A stretch of DNA of 64,000 nt from a bacterium. GTDB lineage: Bacteria > SZUA-79 > Acidulodesulfobacterales > Acidulodesulfobacteraceae. Positions 34,981 through 47,040 of the stretch are shown here, one piece after another (within the stretch, counting starts at the first letter, position 1; every line of letters starts with the position of its first letter). Where the stretch lies: the NCBI GenBank assembly GCA_021777135.1, contig JAJYDX010000004.1, positions 1-64,000 of the forward strand, in the 5' to 3' direction. Position numbers and translations under genes: made by a program. Below the pieces are notes generated by a model that had not been told where the DNA came from, did not search any database, and saw only the letters and a list, made by a program, of their open reading frames with translations.

Positions 34981-37900
34981 TGAAAATTTAGAAGAATATA
35001 ATGATAAAGAAGGCGATAATACGCTTACAGTAAGTCTGGACGATATTTCCGAAGACGAAGAAGAAATAGAATCTGCCGGAGAAAAAGAGTTAGATCTCAA
35101 AAAATTATTTGACGGCTCCAGCAGGGGTAACTTCTTTTTAAACGACCGCGAAGGAATTAAGGACCCGCTTAGTTTTAATTCTATAAAACTCGGTATTGCA
35201 TCGCCTGACGCAATAAAAAAATGGTCCCACGGAGAGGTAAAAAAGCCGGAAACGATTAACTATAGAACATTAAAACCCGAAAGAGACGGGCTTTTCTGCG
35301 CAAGAATTTTCGGTCCAATTAAGGATTACGAGTGCAACTGCGGAAAATATAAAAGAATGAAGCATCGCGGCATAGTATGCGAAAAATGCGGCGTTGAAGT
35401 TATTTCCTCTAAGGTAAGAAGGGAAAGGCTCGGACATATTGAACTTGCTTCTCCCGTTGCCCATATATGGTTTTTCAAAAGTCTCCCATCCAGAATAGGA
35501 AGCATTCTGGATATGACTCTTAAGGACATAGAAAAAATTCTGTATTTTGAAGCATATGTTGTTCTTGAGCCTGGTGACGCATCAAAAATAGGATTAAAAT
35601 ATAAGGATTTAATTAGCGAAGAGAATTATCAAAAAATTCAAAAAGAAGGTTATAATTTTAAGGCTGGAATTGGAGCTGAAGCGTTAAAAGAATTACTCAA
35701 AGGTATAGACATGGAATCCTTGTCTAAAAGCCTTAAAGAAGAGATAGCTATCCTGCCTAACGGTATTAAAAAGAAAAAACTGGCTAAACAGCTTAAGTTA
35801 ATTGAAGCGTTTAGGACATCAGGAAATAAGCCGGAATGGATGATTCTGGACGTTATTCCCGTAATCCCTCCTGATTTGCGTCCATTAGTTCCGCTAGAGG
35901 GAGGAAGATTTGCAAGCTCTGATTTAAACGACTTATATAGAAGGGTCATAAATAGAAATAACAGGCTGAAGAAGCTTATGGAGCTTTCCGCGCCTGAAAT
36001 TATTATTAAAAATGAAAAAAGAATGCTTCAGGAATCTGTTGATGCGCTTTTTGATAACGGAAGACGCGGCAGAGTAATAATGGGGTCCAACAGAAGACCT
36101 CTAAAATCCTTAAGCGATATGCTAAAAGGTAAAACGGGAAGATTCAGACTTAATCTTCTCGGTAAAAGAGTTGATTATTCTGGAAGATCGGTTATAGTTG
36201 TAGGACCGGAACTTAAGCTACATCAATGCGGTCTGCCTAAAAAAATGGCTATAGAACTATTTAAGCCGTTTATATTTAATAAGTTGTTACAAAAAGGCGT
36301 AACCGATACTCTTAAAACTACTAAGAAGCTAGTTGATAAAGAAGCGCCAGAAGTTTTTGACGTTCTGGAAGAGGTTATCAAAGAACATCCGGTAATGCTG
36401 AATAGGGCTCCTACCTTGCATAGGTTGGGAATACAGGCATTTGAACCGATATTAGTTGAAGGTAAGGCAATACATCTTCATCCACTTGTGTGCGCGGCTT
36501 TTAACGCAGACTTCGACGGCGATCAGATGGCGGTTCATGTACCTCTTTCAATTGAAGCGCAGGTAGAAGCAAGAGTCCTTATGATGGCAACCAATAATAT
36601 ATTGTCGCCTGCAAGCGGAAAACCTATTATAGTTCCGTCCCAGGATATAGTTTTAGGTTTATATTATATGACTCGCGAAATGCCTTACGTCAAAGGGGAA
36701 GATAAGATATTCTCAGACCCGGACGAAGTTAAATTTGCTTATGATAACGGACATGCAAGCCTGCATGCGCGTATAAAGGTAAGGATTAATAATAAAATTG
36801 AAACTACAACAGTTGGAAGGGTCATACTTTACGAAATAATTCCTGCTGAGATTCCATTTGATTTAATAAATATAGTAATGTCTAAGAAGGAGATTACAAA
36901 TTTAATAGATTATGCTTTCAGGGTATGCGGTCCAAAAAAGACAGTTATACTTGCAGATAAGTTAAAGTCTATAGGCTACGAGTATTCTACTAAATCTGGC
37001 ATATCTATATGTATAAGCGATATGGAGGTTCCAGCGGAAAAAAATAAGATTATTAAAGTAGCGACAAAAACGGTTGAAGAAATTGAAAACAGTTACAAAG
37101 AAGGTTTAATAACCAACGGCGAGAGATATAATAAAGTCGTAGATACTTGGGCTAATGCCACTGATGAAATCGGGGGCGTTATGATGAATAAATTAGGAAC
37201 CAGCGAATATTCCGATGCAGATAAAAAGAAAAAAATGCTCGGAAAAAGTTTTAATTCTATATATATAATGGCTGATTCAGGTTCCAGAGGTTCAGAAACT
37301 CAAATAAGACAGCTGGCTGGCATGAGAGGTTTGATGGCTAAACCGTCCGGCGAAATTATCGAAACGCCTATAACCGCGAATTTCAGGGAAGGATTAACCG
37401 TATTACAGTATTTCATATCGACTCATGGAGCAAGAAAAGGTTTGGCTGATACGGCTTTAAAAACAGCTAATTCAGGTTATTTAACTAGAAGGCTGGTTGA
37501 TGTTTCACAGGACAATATTATAACCGAAGAAGATTGCGGCGCGATGGACGGCATAGTCGTGTCAACTCTTGTTGAAAGTGGAGAAACGATAGAGCCCATA
37601 GAAGAAAGAATATTAGGCAGAGTCGCTTTGGAAGACATAATTGATCCTTTTTCTGGCGAACTAATAGTAAAGTCCAATGAAGAAATACAAGAATCTCATG
37701 CGAATAAAATAGGAAACGCACATATTGAAAGTGTTAAAATTAGGTCTGTGTTAACTTGTAAGGCTAAAACCGGCGTTTGCGTAAAATGTTACGGTAGAGA
37801 TTTAGCCAGAGGCCATTTGGTTAACATAGGAGAAGCTATCGGGGTTATGGCGGCTCAGTCAATAGGCGAACCCGGAACTCAGCTTACTATGAGAACATTC

Positions 37901-39172
37901 CATGTTGGAGGTACCGCATCCAGGAGAACGGAACAGACAAGTATAGAAAATAAATACGACGGCATAGTTAAGTTTCAGAACCTGAACGTTATCAAAAACA
38001 GAGATAAAGAGTATGTTGTTATGAACAAAAACGGTTCTATAATCATAGTTGATGATTTAGGAAGAGAATTGGAAAAAATTCAACTGACTTACGGTTCTAA
38101 AATTAAAGTTGAACCAGATTCTACCGTTAAGAAAAATACGCTGTTAGCCGATTGGGATTCATATATTAATCCTATAATCTCTGATATATCAGGTAAAATT
38201 AAATACGATGATATTAGGGAAAATGAAACAATGCAGGAACAGGTTGACGAAACCACAGGTTTGTCTAGAAAAGTAATCATAGAGTCCAGGGACCAGACTT
38301 TGAGACCTAAGATAATAATTAAATCAGCGCATCAGGAAAAATCTTATTTAATGCCTATCGGGGCTCATTTGTCTGTGCAGGAAGCAGACGAAGTATTTGC
38401 TGGAGATATAATCGCAAGGATTCCTAGGGAAACAACAAAAACTAAAGATATTACAGGCGGTTTGCCGAAGGTCGTAGAACTTTTTGAGGCAAGAAAACCT
38501 AAGGAATGGGCAGTTATCACGGAAATTAGCGGAAAAGTGTCTTTTGGTCGTGATTTTAAGGGAAAAAGGCGTGTCGTTATTACGCCTCCCCATGGAGAGC
38601 CAAGAGAATACCTTATTCCAAAAGGAAAGCTTGTTAGCGTTCACGAGGGAGATTATGTAAATGCGGGTGAACCCCTGATGGACGGCTCACCAAATCCACA
38701 TGACATATTGAAAGTTCTTGGAGAAAAAGAGCTTGCAAAGTTCTTGGTTGATGAAATTCAAGAGGTTTATAGACTGCAAGGCGTTAAAATTAACGACAAA
38801 CATATTGAAGTTATAGTAAAACAGATGCTTAAAAACGTTAGAATAAAAAATTCCGGCGACTCAAGGTTCCTTGAAGACGAAGTAATAGACAAAAACGCTT
38901 TTGATGCTGAAAACGAGAGGGTAATTGCTGAAAAGGGAATTCCCGCTATTGCCGAACCTGAACTTATGGGTATAACAAAAGCATCGTTGAGCACTGAAAG
39001 TTTTATATCTGCGGCATCATTTCAAGAAACAACGAAGGTATTAACAGAAGCCGCAATTCATTGCAGAGTCGATAATTTGAAGGGACTAAAAGAGAATGTA
39101 ATTATGGGAAGATTAATACCTGCGGGAACCGGTTTTGAAAAATATTCTTATCTTAATGTAGATGAGATATAA
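34970..39172 (+). CDS. rpoC: DNA-directed RNA polymerase subunit beta'
   Basis: The 1400-residue beta' subunit has the N-terminal zinc ribbon (C122, C124, C137, C140), the catalytic NADFDGDQ loop at 512-519 and the second cysteine cluster [11 protein letters not shown]. After the trigger-loop segment [13 protein letters not shown] comes an insert of SBHM type. The start is fixed by AAAGGAGGG inside rpoB, and gives an N-terminal extension of about 50 mostly acidic residues before the point where E. coli RpoC aligns. Transcription likely ends nearby, since a new promoter follows at once. Confidence 0.98.
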   Translation: MSFDENLEEYNDKEGDNTLTVSLDDISEDEEEIESAGEKELDLKKLFDGSSRGNFFLNDREGIKDPLSFNSIKLGIASPDAIKKWSHGEVKKPETINYRTLKPERDGLFCARIFGPIKDYECNCGKYKRMKHRGIVCEKCGVEVISSKVRRERLGHIELASPVAHIWFFKSLPSRIGSILDMTLKDIEKILYFEAYVVLEPGDASKIGLKYKDLISEENYQKIQKEGYNFKAGIGAEALKELLKGIDMESLSKSLKEEIAILPNGIKKKKLAKQLKLIEAFRTSGNKPEWMILDVIPVIPPDLRPLVPLEGGRFASSDLNDLYRRVINRNNRLKKLMELSAPEIIIKNEKRMLQESVDALFDNGRRGRVIMGSNRRPLKSLSDMLKGKTGRFRLNLLGKRVDYSGRSVIVVGPELKLHQCGLPKKMAIELFKPFIFNKLLQKGVTDTLKTTKKLVDKEAPEVFDVLEEVIKEHPVMLNRAPTLHRLGIQAFEPILVEGKAIHLHPLVCAAFNADFDGDQMAVHVPLSIEAQVEARVLMMATNNILSPASGKPIIVPSQDIVLGLYYMTREMPYVKGEDKIFSDPDEVKFAYDNGHASLHARIKVRINNKIETTTVGRVILYEIIPAEIPFDLINIVMSKKEITNLIDYAFRVCGPKKTVILADKLKSIGYEYSTKSGISICISDMEVPAEKNKIIKVATKTVEEIENSYKEGLITNGERYNKVVDTWANATDEIGGVMMNKLGTSEYSDADKKKKMLGKSFNSIYIMADSGSRGSETQIRQLAGMRGLMAKPSGEIIETPITANFREGLTVLQYFISTHGARKGLADTALKTANSGYLTRRLVDVSQDNIITEEDCGAMDGIVVSTLVESGETIEPIEERILGRVALEDIIDPFSGELIVKSNEEIQESHANKIGNAHIESVKIRSVLTCKAKTGVCVKCYGRDLARGHLVNIGEAIGVMAAQSIGEPGTQLTMRTFHVGGTASRRTEQTSIENKYDGIVKFQNLNVIKNRDKEYVVMNKNGSIIIVDDLGRELEKIQLTYGSKIKVEPDSTVKKNTLLADWDSYINPIISDISGKIKYDDIRENETMQEQVDETTGLSRKVIIESRDQTLRPKIIIKSAHQEKSYLMPIGAHLSVQEADEVFAGDIIARIPRETTKTKDITGGLPKVVELFEARKPKEWAVITEISGKVSFGRDFKGKRRVVITPPHGEPREYLIPKGKLVSVHEGDYVNAGEPLMDGSPNPHDILKVLGEKELAKFLVDEIQEVYRLQGVKINDKHIEVIVKQMLKNVRIKNSGDSRFLEDEVIDKNAFDAENERVIAEKGIPAIAEPELMGITKASLSTESFISAASFQETTKVLTEAAIHCRVDNLKGLKENVIMGRLIPAGTGFEKYSYLNVDEI

Positions 39173-39177
39173 AATGC

Positions 39178-39216
39178 AAAAAAAATGTTGACAAAAAATT
39201 AATTAAATATTAAAAT
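39178..39216 (+). promoter_or_regulatory. Promoter of the str operon
   Basis: A run of eight A and TG precede TTGACA (39188-39193); after exactly 17 bases comes TAAAAT (39211-39216). The 17-base block from the A-run to ACAA is identical to the one before the tRNA-tuf operon. The start point would fall near 39223, leaving a leader of about 58 bases before rpsL. Confidence 0.75.
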
Positions 39217-39280
39217 CTTAAATTCCACTAATTAATTATAAAAAAGTAATTGTAAATTTTAAAAGACAAAGGGAGTAAAA

Positions 39281-39652
39281 GTGCCTACTATAAATCAGTT
39301 AATCAGGAATGCAAGGAAAAAAGCTGCCGTAAAGACATCTTCTCCGGCATTAAAAGGTTCGCCTCAAAAAAGAGGAGTCTGCGTAAGGGTTTATACTACA
39401 ACCCCTAAAAAACCAAACTCCGCTCTTAGAAAAGTAGCGAGAGTCAAATTAACCAATGGAATGGAAGTCACTACTTATATTCCTGGAGAAGGACATAATT
39501 TGCAGGAACATTCTGTTGTATTAATAAGAGGTGGAAGGGTTAAAGATTTACCAGGCGTAAGGTATCACATAATAAGAGGGGCCTTAGACTGCGTGGGCGT
39601 TAATGGTAGGAAACAGAGTAGGTCGAAATACGGTACTAAAAGAGCCAAATAG
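39281..39652 (+). CDS. rpsL: 30S ribosomal protein S12
   Basis: The 123-residue protein starts at GTG with AAAGGGAG upstream. It contains [17 protein letters not shown] (from 39; K43 and K44) and [14 protein letters not shown], both with the residues of streptomycin-sensitive S12. S12 shapes decoding at the A site. First gene of rpsL-rpsG-fusA-tuf. Confidence 0.98.
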   Translation: MPTINQLIRNARKKAAVKTSSPALKGSPQKRGVCVRVYTTTPKKPNSALRKVARVKLTNGMEVTTYIPGEGHNLQEHSVVLIRGGRVKDLPGVRYHIIRGALDCVGVNGRKQSRSKYGTKRAK

Positions 39653-39702
39653 ATAAAAAATAAAGTATAGAAAAATAACGTATTAAAGTAAGGAGCGGAA
39701 AA

Positions 39703-40173
39703 TTGTCTCGAAGAAAAAGAGCTGTTAAGAGAGTCGTTGAAGGCGATCCAAAATTCAATGATAAGGTAGTGCAGAAGTTTTTAAATAAACTGATGTATGA
39801 CGGAAAGAAAAGCATAAGCGAAAAAATATTTTACAGTTCACTTGATATCATTTCTGAAAAAACTAAAGACGATGGATTTAAGATTTTTAAACAGGCCATA
39901 GAAAACGTAAAGCCAGTCTTAGAAGTTAAAGCCAGAAGGATAGGCGGCTCAAATTATCAGGTTCCCGTAGAAGTCAGGGCTGACAGAAGATTATATTTGG
40001 CTATAAGATGGATTATCGGTTACGCAAGAGCTAGAAATGAGAAATCTATGGAAGAGAACCTGGCACTTGAGATATTGGATGCGGCAAATAACAGAGGCAG
40101 TTCAATTAAAAAGAAGGAGGATACTTTTAAAATGGCTGAAGCAAATAAAGCTTTTGCTCATTTTAAATGGTAA
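39703..40173 (+). CDS. rpsG: 30S ribosomal protein S7
   Basis: The 156-residue protein starts at TTG preceded by AAGGAG. It has the N-terminal SRRKRA, the beta-hairpin region VGGSNYQVP-like ([13 protein letters not shown]) and the C-terminal [11 protein letters not shown]7 nucleates the 30S head near the E site and often represses the str operon. fusA follows after 11 bp. Confidence 0.97.
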   Translation: MSRRKRAVKRVVEGDPKFNDKVVQKFLNKLMYDGKKSISEKIFYSSLDIISEKTKDDGFKIFKQAIENVKPVLEVKARRIGGSNYQVPVEVRADRRLYLAIRWIIGYARARNEKSMEENLALEILDAANNRGSSIKKKEDTFKMAEANKAFAHFKW

Positions 40174-40184
40174 GGTGTTTATAA

Positions 40185-42266
40185 ATGGCAGATAAAATAT
40201 CCTTAGACAAGACCAGAAATATAGGTATAATGGCGCACATCGACGCCGGTAAGACCACTACCACTGAAAGAGTTCTGTATTATACAGGAGTCAATTATAA
40301 AATAGGCGAGGTCCATGAAGGAACAGCAACTATGGACTGGATGGAGCAGGAACAGGAAAGAGGAATAACAATTACCTCTGCTGCAACTACCTGTTTTTGG
40401 AAAAATTACAGAATCAATATAATAGATACTCCTGGACATGTTGATTTTACCATTGAAGTCGAGAGGTCTTTAAGGGTATTAGACGGGGCGGTTGCCGTTT
40501 TTGACGGTGTTGCCGGAGTAGAACCTCAATCGGAAACTGTATGGAGACAGGCAGATAAATATAAAGTTCCTAGAATATGTTTTGTCAATAAAATGGACAG
40601 GACGGGCGCAAATTTTTTCAGATGTGTTGATATGATAAGAACAAGGCTTAATGCCGTTCCTGTAGTTATGCAGATTCCTATGGGATTAGAAGAAAATTTT
40701 AAAGGCATAATAGATATTGCTAAGATGAAAGCCTATTTATATAAAGATGAAACTCTAGGTGCAGAATACGATATTATAGAAATACCAGAAGAATATCTTG
40801 CCGATTCTAAAAAATACCATGACGAATTTATTGAAAGAGCTTGCGATTTTAATGATAGTTTAATGGAAAAATATCTGGCTGGCGAAGAAGTAGATGTTGA
40901 ATTGGCTAAAAAAGCTATCAGGCAGGCAGCTTTGGAATTTAAGTTAGTTCCTGTTTTTTGCGGTTCTGCTTTTAAAAATAAAGGCGTTCAACCGCTTTTA
41001 GATGCGATTATTGATTATCTTCCTTCCCCGCTTGACGTTCCGGCGGTTACAGGAATAAATCCTAAAACAGAAAAAGAAGAAATAAGGAATGCATCGGACG
41101 ACGAACCGTTTTCCGCATTAGCTTTTAAAATTGCATCTGATCCATATACCGGTCAGCTTACATATATAAGAGTCTATTCAGGAATACTTACATCCGGCTC
41201 ATACGTATACAATTCCGTAAAAGATTCAAAGGAAAGAATTGGACGACTCTTAAAAATGCACGCGAATAAAAAGGAAGAAATAAAAGAGGTCCATGCTGGA
41301 GATATAGCTGCAGCTGTTGGATTAAGAAATACCACCACAGGCGACACGCTTTGCGATGAAGCAAGCGTAGTAGTATTAGAATCTATGGAGTTTCCTGATC
41401 CGGTTATTTCAGTTGCAATAGAGCCAAAAACTAAGGCAGATCAAGAGAAGTTAGGTTTATCGCTTCAGAAATTAACTATTGAAGACCCTTCATTTAAAGT
41501 TAAAACAGATTTAGAAACAGGGCAGACTATAATTTCTGGAATGGGAGAGTTACATCTTGAAATTATCGTAGATAGGCTGACCCGTGAATTTAAAGTAGAC
41601 GCAAATGTCGGTAAGCCACAGGTTGCATATAAAGAAACAATTAATAAAAAAGTCGAATCTGAAGGCAAGTTTATACGTCAATCAGGCGGAAGGGGTCAAT
41701 ACGGGCATGTATGGCTTGAGATTGAACCGCTGGGTAAAGGCGCAGGTTATGAATTTGTTAATAAAATTAAAGGCGGAGTTATACCAGCAGAATATATACC
41801 GGCAATAAACAAGGGAATCGCCGAGGCTTTAACTACTGGTGTTTTAGCGGGTTATCCTGTTGTTGACGTTAAAGTATCTGTATTTGACGGATCTTTCCAT
41901 GACGTTGATTCGTCGGAGATGGCTTTTAAAATTGCAGCTTCTATGGCTTTTAAAGACGGAGCCAAAAAGGCTTCTCCTGCTCTTCTAGAACCTATAATGA
42001 AAGTTGAAGTTTTAGTGCCTGAAGAATTTATGGGCGATGTTATAGGAGATTTAAACTCAAGAAGAGGAAAGATTTTAAATTTAGAAGCCCGTGCCGGAAT
42101 ACAGGTTATAAATGCCGAGGTTCCTTTGGCTCAAATGTTTGGTTATTCTACTGATTTAAGGTCAAAAACGCAGGGAAGGGCAAATTATACCATGGAATTC
42201 CTTAAATATGAGCAGGTGCCAAAGGTCATATCTGAAGAAATTATTGCTAAATCACAAGGTAAATAG
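40185..42266 (+). CDS. fusA: Elongation factor G
   Basis: The 693-residue translocase has G1 [12 protein letters not shown], switch [13 protein letters not shown]3 DTPGHVDF and G4 NKMDR, then domains II-V with GMGELHLEI and RGQYGHV. It drives tRNA-mRNA translocation and, with RRF, ribosome recycling. It lies between rpsG and the second tuf, as in the classic str operon. Length is standard. Confidence 0.98.
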   Translation: MADKISLDKTRNIGIMAHIDAGKTTTTERVLYYTGVNYKIGEVHEGTATMDWMEQEQERGITITSAATTCFWKNYRINIIDTPGHVDFTIEVERSLRVLDGAVAVFDGVAGVEPQSETVWRQADKYKVPRICFVNKMDRTGANFFRCVDMIRTRLNAVPVVMQIPMGLEENFKGIIDIAKMKAYLYKDETLGAEYDIIEIPEEYLADSKKYHDEFIERACDFNDSLMEKYLAGEEVDVELAKKAIRQAALEFKLVPVFCGSAFKNKGVQPLLDAIIDYLPSPLDVPAVTGINPKTEKEEIRNASDDEPFSALAFKIASDPYTGQLTYIRVYSGILTSGSYVYNSVKDSKERIGRLLKMHANKKEEIKEVHAGDIAAAVGLRNTTTGDTLCDEASVVVLESMEFPDPVISVAIEPKTKADQEKLGLSLQKLTIEDPSFKVKTDLETGQTIISGMGELHLEIIVDRLTREFKVDANVGKPQVAYKETINKKVESEGKFIRQSGGRGQYGHVWLEIEPLGKGAGYEFVNKIKGGVIPAEYIPAINKGIAEALTTGVLAGYPVVDVKVSVFDGSFHDVDSSEMAFKIAASMAFKDGAKKASPALLEPIMKVEVLVPEEFMGDVIGDLNSRRGKILNLEARAGIQVINAEVPLAQMFGYSTDLRSKTQGRANYTMEFLKYEQVPKVISEEIIAKSQGK

Positions 42267-42273
42267 ATATTAT

Positions 42274-43550
42274 TAGGAGGAACTAAATGTCCAAAGAGAA
42301 ATTTGACAGATCTAAGCCACATGTCAACATAGGAACCATAGGTCACGTTGACCACGGCAAAACAACATTAACAGCTGCTATCACCAAGGTTCTTGCAAGA
42401 AAAGGACAGGCAACTTTCAAGTCATATGATCAGATAGACAATGCCCCGGAAGAAAGAGAAAGAGGCATAACGATTGCGACTTCCCATGTAGAGTATCAAA
42501 CAGATAAAAGACACTATGCTCACGTAGATTGCCCGGGTCATGCCGATTACGTAAAAAACATGATAACAGGAGCGGCCCAGATGGACGGAGCAATACTCGT
42601 TGTTTCCGCTGCAGACGGTCCTATGCCTCAAACCCGCGAGCATATACTATTGGCGCGTCAGGTAGGAGTTCCCTATATAGTAGTATTTTTAAACAAGGTC
42701 GATATGGTTGACGACCCGGAGCTTTTGGAACTTGTCGAACTCGAAGTAAGGGAGCTTTTAACATCCTATAATTTCCCGGGAGACACTGTTCCGGTAATAA
42801 AGGGCTCTGCTCTTAAAGCTCTTGAAACCGAAGGCGAAAATGAATGGACTCAAAAAATAGTCGATCTTATGAACGCGGTAGATGAATATATACCGGTTCC
42901 AAAAAGAGACGTGGACAAACCGTTTCTTATGCCAGTAGAAGACGTCTTTTCTATATCCGGCAGAGGAACAGTCGCCACGGGCAGAGTCGAAAGAGGAATA
43001 GTAAAAGTCGGCGAAGAAGTAGAACTCGTAGGAATACTTCCAACATCCAAGACCGTCGTAACAGGCGTAGAAATGTTCAGGAAGCTTCTTGACGAAGGTC
43101 AGGCCGGAGACAACATAGGCGTTCTTTTAAGAGGCAAGAAAAGAGAAGAAATAGAAAGAGGTATGGTTCTAGCTAAACCAGGTTCCATAACCCCTCATAA
43201 AAAGTTTAAAGTCGAAGCCTATATACTTACCAAAGAAGAAGGCGGACGTCACACTCCGTTCTTCAACGGCTATCGTCCCCAGTTTTATTTTAGGACTACC
43301 GACGTTACCGGAGTCTGCACACTGCCTGAAGGAATCGAAATGGTAATGCCAGGCGATAACGTTGCGATGACCGTAGAACTTATAACTCCAATAGCCGCAG
43401 AAAAAGAATTAAGGTTTGCTATAAGAGAAGGCGGTCATACTGTTGGAGCAGGCGTTATAACAGAGGTCATAGAGTAATTTAAATATAGAAAACATAGAAG
43501 GAGGACCGGTTTAATCCTGTCCTCCAATAAAGCAAAGGGGTAATAGAAAA
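42274..43550 (+). repeat. Direct repeat copy 2 containing tuf and its 3' flank
   Basis: Same 1277-bp unit as 25959-27235, in the same orientation and 16,315 bp further on. Identity starts at the ribosome-binding site and ends six bases before the rpsJ start, including the hairpin and AAGGGG of the 3' flank. See copy 1. Confidence 0.9.
42287..43477 (+). CDS. tuf: Elongation factor Tu, copy 2
   Basis: The 396-residue product is identical to copy 1, and the nucleotide sequence also appears identical throughout, including synonymous positions, which points to recent or continuing gene conversion. This is the tufA-equivalent position at the end of the str operon. rpsJ follows 78 bp after the stop, so the str and S10 gene groups are probably transcribed together. 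Confidence 0.98.
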   Translation: MSKEKFDRSKPHVNIGTIGHVDHGKTTLTAAITKVLARKGQATFKSYDQIDNAPEERERGITIATSHVEYQTDKRHYAHVDCPGHADYVKNMITGAAQMDGAILVVSAADGPMPQTREHILLARQVGVPYIVVFLNKVDMVDDPELLELVELEVRELLTSYNFPGDTVPVIKGSALKALETEGENEWTQKIVDLMNAVDEYIPVPKRDVDKPFLMPVEDVFSISGRGTVATGRVERGIVKVGEEVELVGILPTSKTVVTGVEMFRKLLDEGQAGDNIGVLLRGKKREEIERGMVLAKPGSITPHKKFKVEAYILTKEEGGRHTPFFNGYRPQFYFRTTDVTGVCTLPEGIEMVMPGDNVAMTVELITPIAAEKELRFAIREGGHTVGAGVITEVIE

Positions 43551-43555
43551 TAAAG

Positions 43556-43867
43556 ATGGAAATTCAAAAGATAAGGATCAGGCTTAAAGCATACGATCAT
43601 CGTTTGCTGGACCAATCTGTGACGGAGATAGTTGAAACCGCAAAACTTACAGGTTCTAAAATTAGCGGACCTATACCGCTACCGACTAAAATCAATAAGT
43701 ATTGCGTATTGCGCTCTCCTCATGTTGATAAAAAATCAAGAGAAGAGTTTGAAATGAGAACGCATAAAAGAATTATTGATTTGCTTGAGCCAAATCAGGC
43801 AACTATAGATGCGTTAATGAAATTAGATTTATCATCTGGAATTGATGTAGATATTAAGCAGATTTAA
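43556..43867 (+). CDS. rpsJ: 30S ribosomal protein S10
   Basis: The 103-residue protein has the S10 fold markers [15 protein letters not shown] and a [10 protein letters not shown] loop that reaches into the 30S head. S10 (NusE) also partners NusB in antitermination. The AAGGGG upstream belongs to the shared tuf 3' flank and lies unusually far (about 15 bases) from the ATG. First gene of the S10 block; no separate promoter is evident. Confidence 0.97.
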   Translation: MEIQKIRIRLKAYDHRLLDQSVTEIVETAKLTGSKISGPIPLPTKINKYCVLRSPHVDKKSREEFEMRTHKRIIDLLEPNQATIDALMKLDLSSGIDVDIKQI

Positions 43868-43890
43868 TTGAATCTTGGAGCACTAAAATT

Positions 43891-44538
43891 ATGATAAAAG
43901 CATTAATAGGAAAAAAAATAGGAATGACGCAGATATTTAACGAGGACGGAATGATTGTGCCTGTTACCGTTATAAAAGCTGGTCCATGTACCGTAGTTGG
44001 AAAAAAAATTAAGCAGTCTGATGGATATGATGCGCTACAAATAGGTTTTGAAGAAGCAAAATCTTTTAGATTAAAAAAGCCTATATTGGGAAAATTTACA
44101 AAGAATAATCTAACACCTTTAAAAGTTCTTAAAGAATTTAGAGATTCAGAAATCGACGGCGTTAACATAGGCGACGTGCTTGATATTTCAATATTTAACG
44201 ACGTTGAAGCAGTCTCCATTAGCGGTATTTCAAAAGGTAAGGGATATCAGGGGGTTGTTAAAAGATGGGGGTTTTCTGGCGGAAGAGATACTCACGGTTC
44301 AAACTTTCACAGAGCTCCAGGTTCCATAGGGCAGTCGTCTTATCCATCCAAGGTTTTTAAAGGTTTAAAAATGCCAGGTCATATGGGTATGGACAAGAAA
44401 ACGGTTTTAAATTTAAAAGTTGTCAAAATCGATAAAGATGAAAATATAATGTATGTTAAAGGAGCTGTACCAGGGTCAAATAACAATATTATATATATAT
44501 ATGCCGCAGATAAATCAGGAAGAAAATTACATAAGTAA
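43891..44538 (+). CDS. rplC: 50S ribosomal protein L3
   Basis: The 215-residue protein starts LIGKKIGMTQIF and has GYQGVVKRWGFSGG, HGSNFHRAPGSIG and PGHMG, the loop with the Gln/His region reaching the peptidyl transferase centre. It is one of the first proteins to bind 23S rRNA. It lies 23 bp after rpsJ. Confidence 0.97.
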   Translation: MIKALIGKKIGMTQIFNEDGMIVPVTVIKAGPCTVVGKKIKQSDGYDALQIGFEEAKSFRLKKPILGKFTKNNLTPLKVLKEFRDSEIDGVNIGDVLDISIFNDVEAVSISGISKGKGYQGVVKRWGFSGGRDTHGSNFHRAPGSIGQSSYPSKVFKGLKMPGHMGMDKKTVLNLKVVKIDKDENIMYVKGAVPGSNNNIIYIYAADKSGRKLHK

Positions 44539-44573
44539 AATAATTTTTTAATCTAAAAACAGGAATTTGCATA

Positions 44574-45209
44574 ATGTCTGAAAGCGTAAACGTATTAAAC
44601 ATAAGTAATAAAAATACTGGAAGTATTCCATTAAATGAAGGAATATATTCATATCCCGTTAAGGAATCTTTAATTAAGGAATTTGTTTTATTGACTCTCG
44701 CTAATAAAAGATTGGGATTAGCTTCTACAAAAAATAGGAAGATAGTTTCCGGCGGCGGGATTAAGCCGTGGAAACAAAAAGGAACGGGAAGAGCAAGAGC
44801 CGGTTCTACCAGATCTCCTTTATGGAAAGGCGGCGGAACTATTTTTGGTCCTACAAATGAAAGAAATTACAAAAAAGATATGCCAAAAAAAGCTAGAAAA
44901 GCTGCCGTTAAATCTGCATTGTCTTTTTTATTAAAAGAAGGACGACTTGTTTTTGTTGAAGATTTTGAATTGTCTAATATTAAAACAAAAGAAATGAAGT
45001 CCATATTTGACGGACTCGGAATTAAAAAGGGGCTGCTAATACTACCTGCAATTAATACGGATGATAAAATAATAAAATCTACAAGAAATTTAATGAATTA
45101 CAAAGCTACGAATGTAAATCTATTAAACATAGTAGATTTATTAAAATATGAAAAAGTAATGATTACGATTAAAGCAAATGAAGAACTTGAGAGGAATCTA
45201 GCATTATGA
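44574..45209 (+). CDS. rplD: 50S ribosomal protein L4
   Basis: The 211-residue protein contains the tunnel-lining loop GGGIKPWKQKGTGRARAGS (from about 61) and SPLWKGGGTIFGP. L4 is an exit-tunnel protein and, in E. coli, the S10 operon repressor; no matching S10 leader is visible here because tuf precedes rpsJ directly. The stop overlaps the rplW start by four bases. Confidence 0.97.
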   Translation: MSESVNVLNISNKNTGSIPLNEGIYSYPVKESLIKEFVLLTLANKRLGLASTKNRKIVSGGGIKPWKQKGTGRARAGSTRSPLWKGGGTIFGPTNERNYKKDMPKKARKAAVKSALSFLLKEGRLVFVEDFELSNIKTKEMKSIFDGLGIKKGLLILPAINTDDKIIKSTRNLMNYKATNVNLLNIVDLLKYEKVMITIKANEELERNLAL

Positions 45210-45493
45210 AAGAATTAAATACTGCAATAACAAGAGCGGTTCAATCTGAAAAAAGTTTAAAAAACAGAGAGATAAATAATACCTACGTTTTTAGCGTAAA
45301 TAAGGATGCAAACAAAAAAGACATTAAAGATGCTATAGAAAAGTATTTTAACGTAAAAGTAGAGGATGTCAATACCGTAATTACCAGAGGAAAATTTAGA
45401 AGAGTGGGCAAATATACTGGCAAATTGCCAAATATTAAAAAGGCTTATGTAAAACTCAAAGAAGGACAGAGAATATCTGCCCTGGAAGTATAA
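45206..45493 (+). CDS. rplW: 50S ribosomal protein L23
   Basis: The 95-residue protein has TEKS-like QSEKSLKN, the [19 protein letters not shown] strand-helix and [11 protein letters not shown] loop. L23 sits at the tunnel exit and binds trigger factor and SRP. ATGA overlap with rplD implies coupled translation. Confidence 0.96.
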   Translation: MKELNTAITRAVQSEKSLKNREINNTYVFSVNKDANKKDIKDAIEKYFNVKVEDVNTVITRGKFRRVGKYTGKLPNIKKAYVKLKEGQRISALEV

Positions 45494-45509
45494 TCGGGAG
45501 AATAGGACA

Positions 45510-46337
45510 ATGCCGTTAAAAAAATATAAACCAACATCTAGCGCTAGAAGGTTTCAAACTGTTTCAGATTTTTCAGAAATTACCAGAGATTTTCCTGAAA
45601 AAAGTCTTCTAGCAAAATATAAAAAAAATGCCGGAAGAAACAATAACGGAAGAATAACGACTAGGCATCAGGGTGGAGGACACAAAAGAAGATATAGAAT
45701 TATTGATTTTAAGAGAGATAAAAGAGAGGTTCCGGCACGCGTTATAGAGATAGAATATGATCCAAACAGATCGGCAAGAATTGCATTATTGAGTTATATT
45801 GACGGCGAAAAAAGATACATATTGTGTCCCGTAGGTTTAAAAAAGGGCGATAATGTTATTTCGTCTGAAAAAGCCGATATACAGCCTGGTAACTGTATTC
45901 CATTAATTAATATACCTGTTGGAACTATGATACACAATATTGAAATGAAGCCAAATTCAGGTGGAAAACTCGTTAGAAGCGCAGGTGCTTATGCAGAACT
46001 TCTTGGAAAAGACGGCGGATATGCACAAATTAAAATGCCTTCAGGGGAGTTTAGAATAGTGCCTGAAAAATGTTGTGCTACAATTGGACAAATCGGCAAT
46101 ATTGAACATGAAAATATTAGCATCGGTAAAGCAGGAAGATCCAGATGGCTTGGAATAAGACCTTCGGTAAGAGGAGTTGCGATGAATCCTATCGACCATC
46201 CTCACGGTGGCGGTGAAGGAAAAACTTCCGGCGGACGTCATCCTGTTACCCCATGGGGCGTACCGACTAAAGGCTATAAGACAAGAAAAAATAAACAGAC
46301 ATCTAAATATATTATCTCTAGAAGAAAAGGAAGATAA
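45510..46337 (+). CDS. rplB: 50S ribosomal protein L2
   Basis: The 275-residue protein contains the [13 protein letters not shown]-terminal block, the SH3-like core and the conserved [17 protein letters not shown] motif with the histidine implicated in peptidyl transferase. It ends in basic RRKGR. Standard length and place. Confidence 0.98.
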   Translation: MPLKKYKPTSSARRFQTVSDFSEITRDFPEKSLLAKYKKNAGRNNNGRITTRHQGGGHKRRYRIIDFKRDKREVPARVIEIEYDPNRSARIALLSYIDGEKRYILCPVGLKKGDNVISSEKADIQPGNCIPLINIPVGTMIHNIEMKPNSGGKLVRSAGAYAELLGKDGGYAQIKMPSGEFRIVPEKCCATIGQIGNIEHENISIGKAGRSRWLGIRPSVRGVAMNPIDHPHGGGEGKTSGGRHPVTPWGVPTKGYKTRKNKQTSKYIISRRKGR

Positions 46338-46376
46338 TTTCTATAAAATTTTAATTATATAATTTAGGAGTTAAAA

Positions 46377-46676
46377 TTGGCTAGGTCTATTAAAAAAGGT
46401 CCGTTTTCCGATAAATCGCTTTTGGAAAAAGTCGAAAAGGCATTTGATTTAAATGACAAAAAAATAATTAAAACATGGTCCAGAAGGTCAACGATTATAC
46501 CTTCAATGGTTGGATTTACTTTTGCCGTGCATAACGGTAAAAAATTCGTGCCGGTTTTTGTTAGTGAAAATATGGTAGGTCATAAACTTGGAGAATTTAG
46601 CGCCACAAGAACTTTTACAATGCATTCTGGAGACAGAAAGGCAAAGGTTAAAACTGGCGGTCAGTCTTCAAAATAA
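46377..46676 (+). CDS. rpsS: 30S ribosomal protein S19
   Basis: The 99-residue protein starts at TTG with TAGGAG upstream, N-terminus ARSIKKGPF. It carries the [14 protein letters not shown] block and [13 protein letters not shown]19 pairs with S13 in the 30S head and contacts the A-site finger. Confidence 0.97.
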   Translation: MARSIKKGPFSDKSLLEKVEKAFDLNDKKIIKTWSRRSTIIPSMVGFTFAVHNGKKFVPVFVSENMVGHKLGEFSATRTFTMHSGDRKAKVKTGGQSSK

Positions 46677-46693
46677 TCAAAAAGGGGTAGAAT

Positions 46694-47026
46694 ATGGAGT
46701 TTAAAGCAGAAGCAAAATATATAAAGGTGTCTCCTCAAAAAGCAAGATTGGTTGTCGATTTGATTAGAGGGAAAAAGGTTTATGACGCGATTAATATATT
46801 AAAGTTCACTAAAAAGAAATCCGCTAATCCAGTTTATAAGCTTTTACAATCTGCTCTAGCAAATGCATCCTCAACAGGAAGGGTTGATGTGGATAACTTA
46901 ATAGTCAGAAAAATAAACGTCGATATGTCGCTGTCAATTAAAAGGCTTATGCCTAAAGCTATGGGCAGGGGCGCGACTATTAAAAAACGCATGAGTAATA
47001 TAAAAATTGTTCTTGAAGAAATTTAA
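46694..47026 (+). CDS. rplV: 50S ribosomal protein L22
   Basis: The 110-residue protein shows VSPQKARLVVDLIRGKKV and the extended beta-hairpin PKAMGRGATIKKRMSNI whose tip lines the exit tunnel, a macrolide-resistance hot spot. AAGGGG precedes the ATG. Confidence 0.97.
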   Translation: MEFKAEAKYIKVSPQKARLVVDLIRGKKVYDAINILKFTKKKSANPVYKLLQSALANASSTGRVDVDNLIVRKINVDMSLSIKRLMPKAMGRGATIKKRMSNIKIVLEEI

Positions 47027-47040
47027 AACGGAGGTAGATT

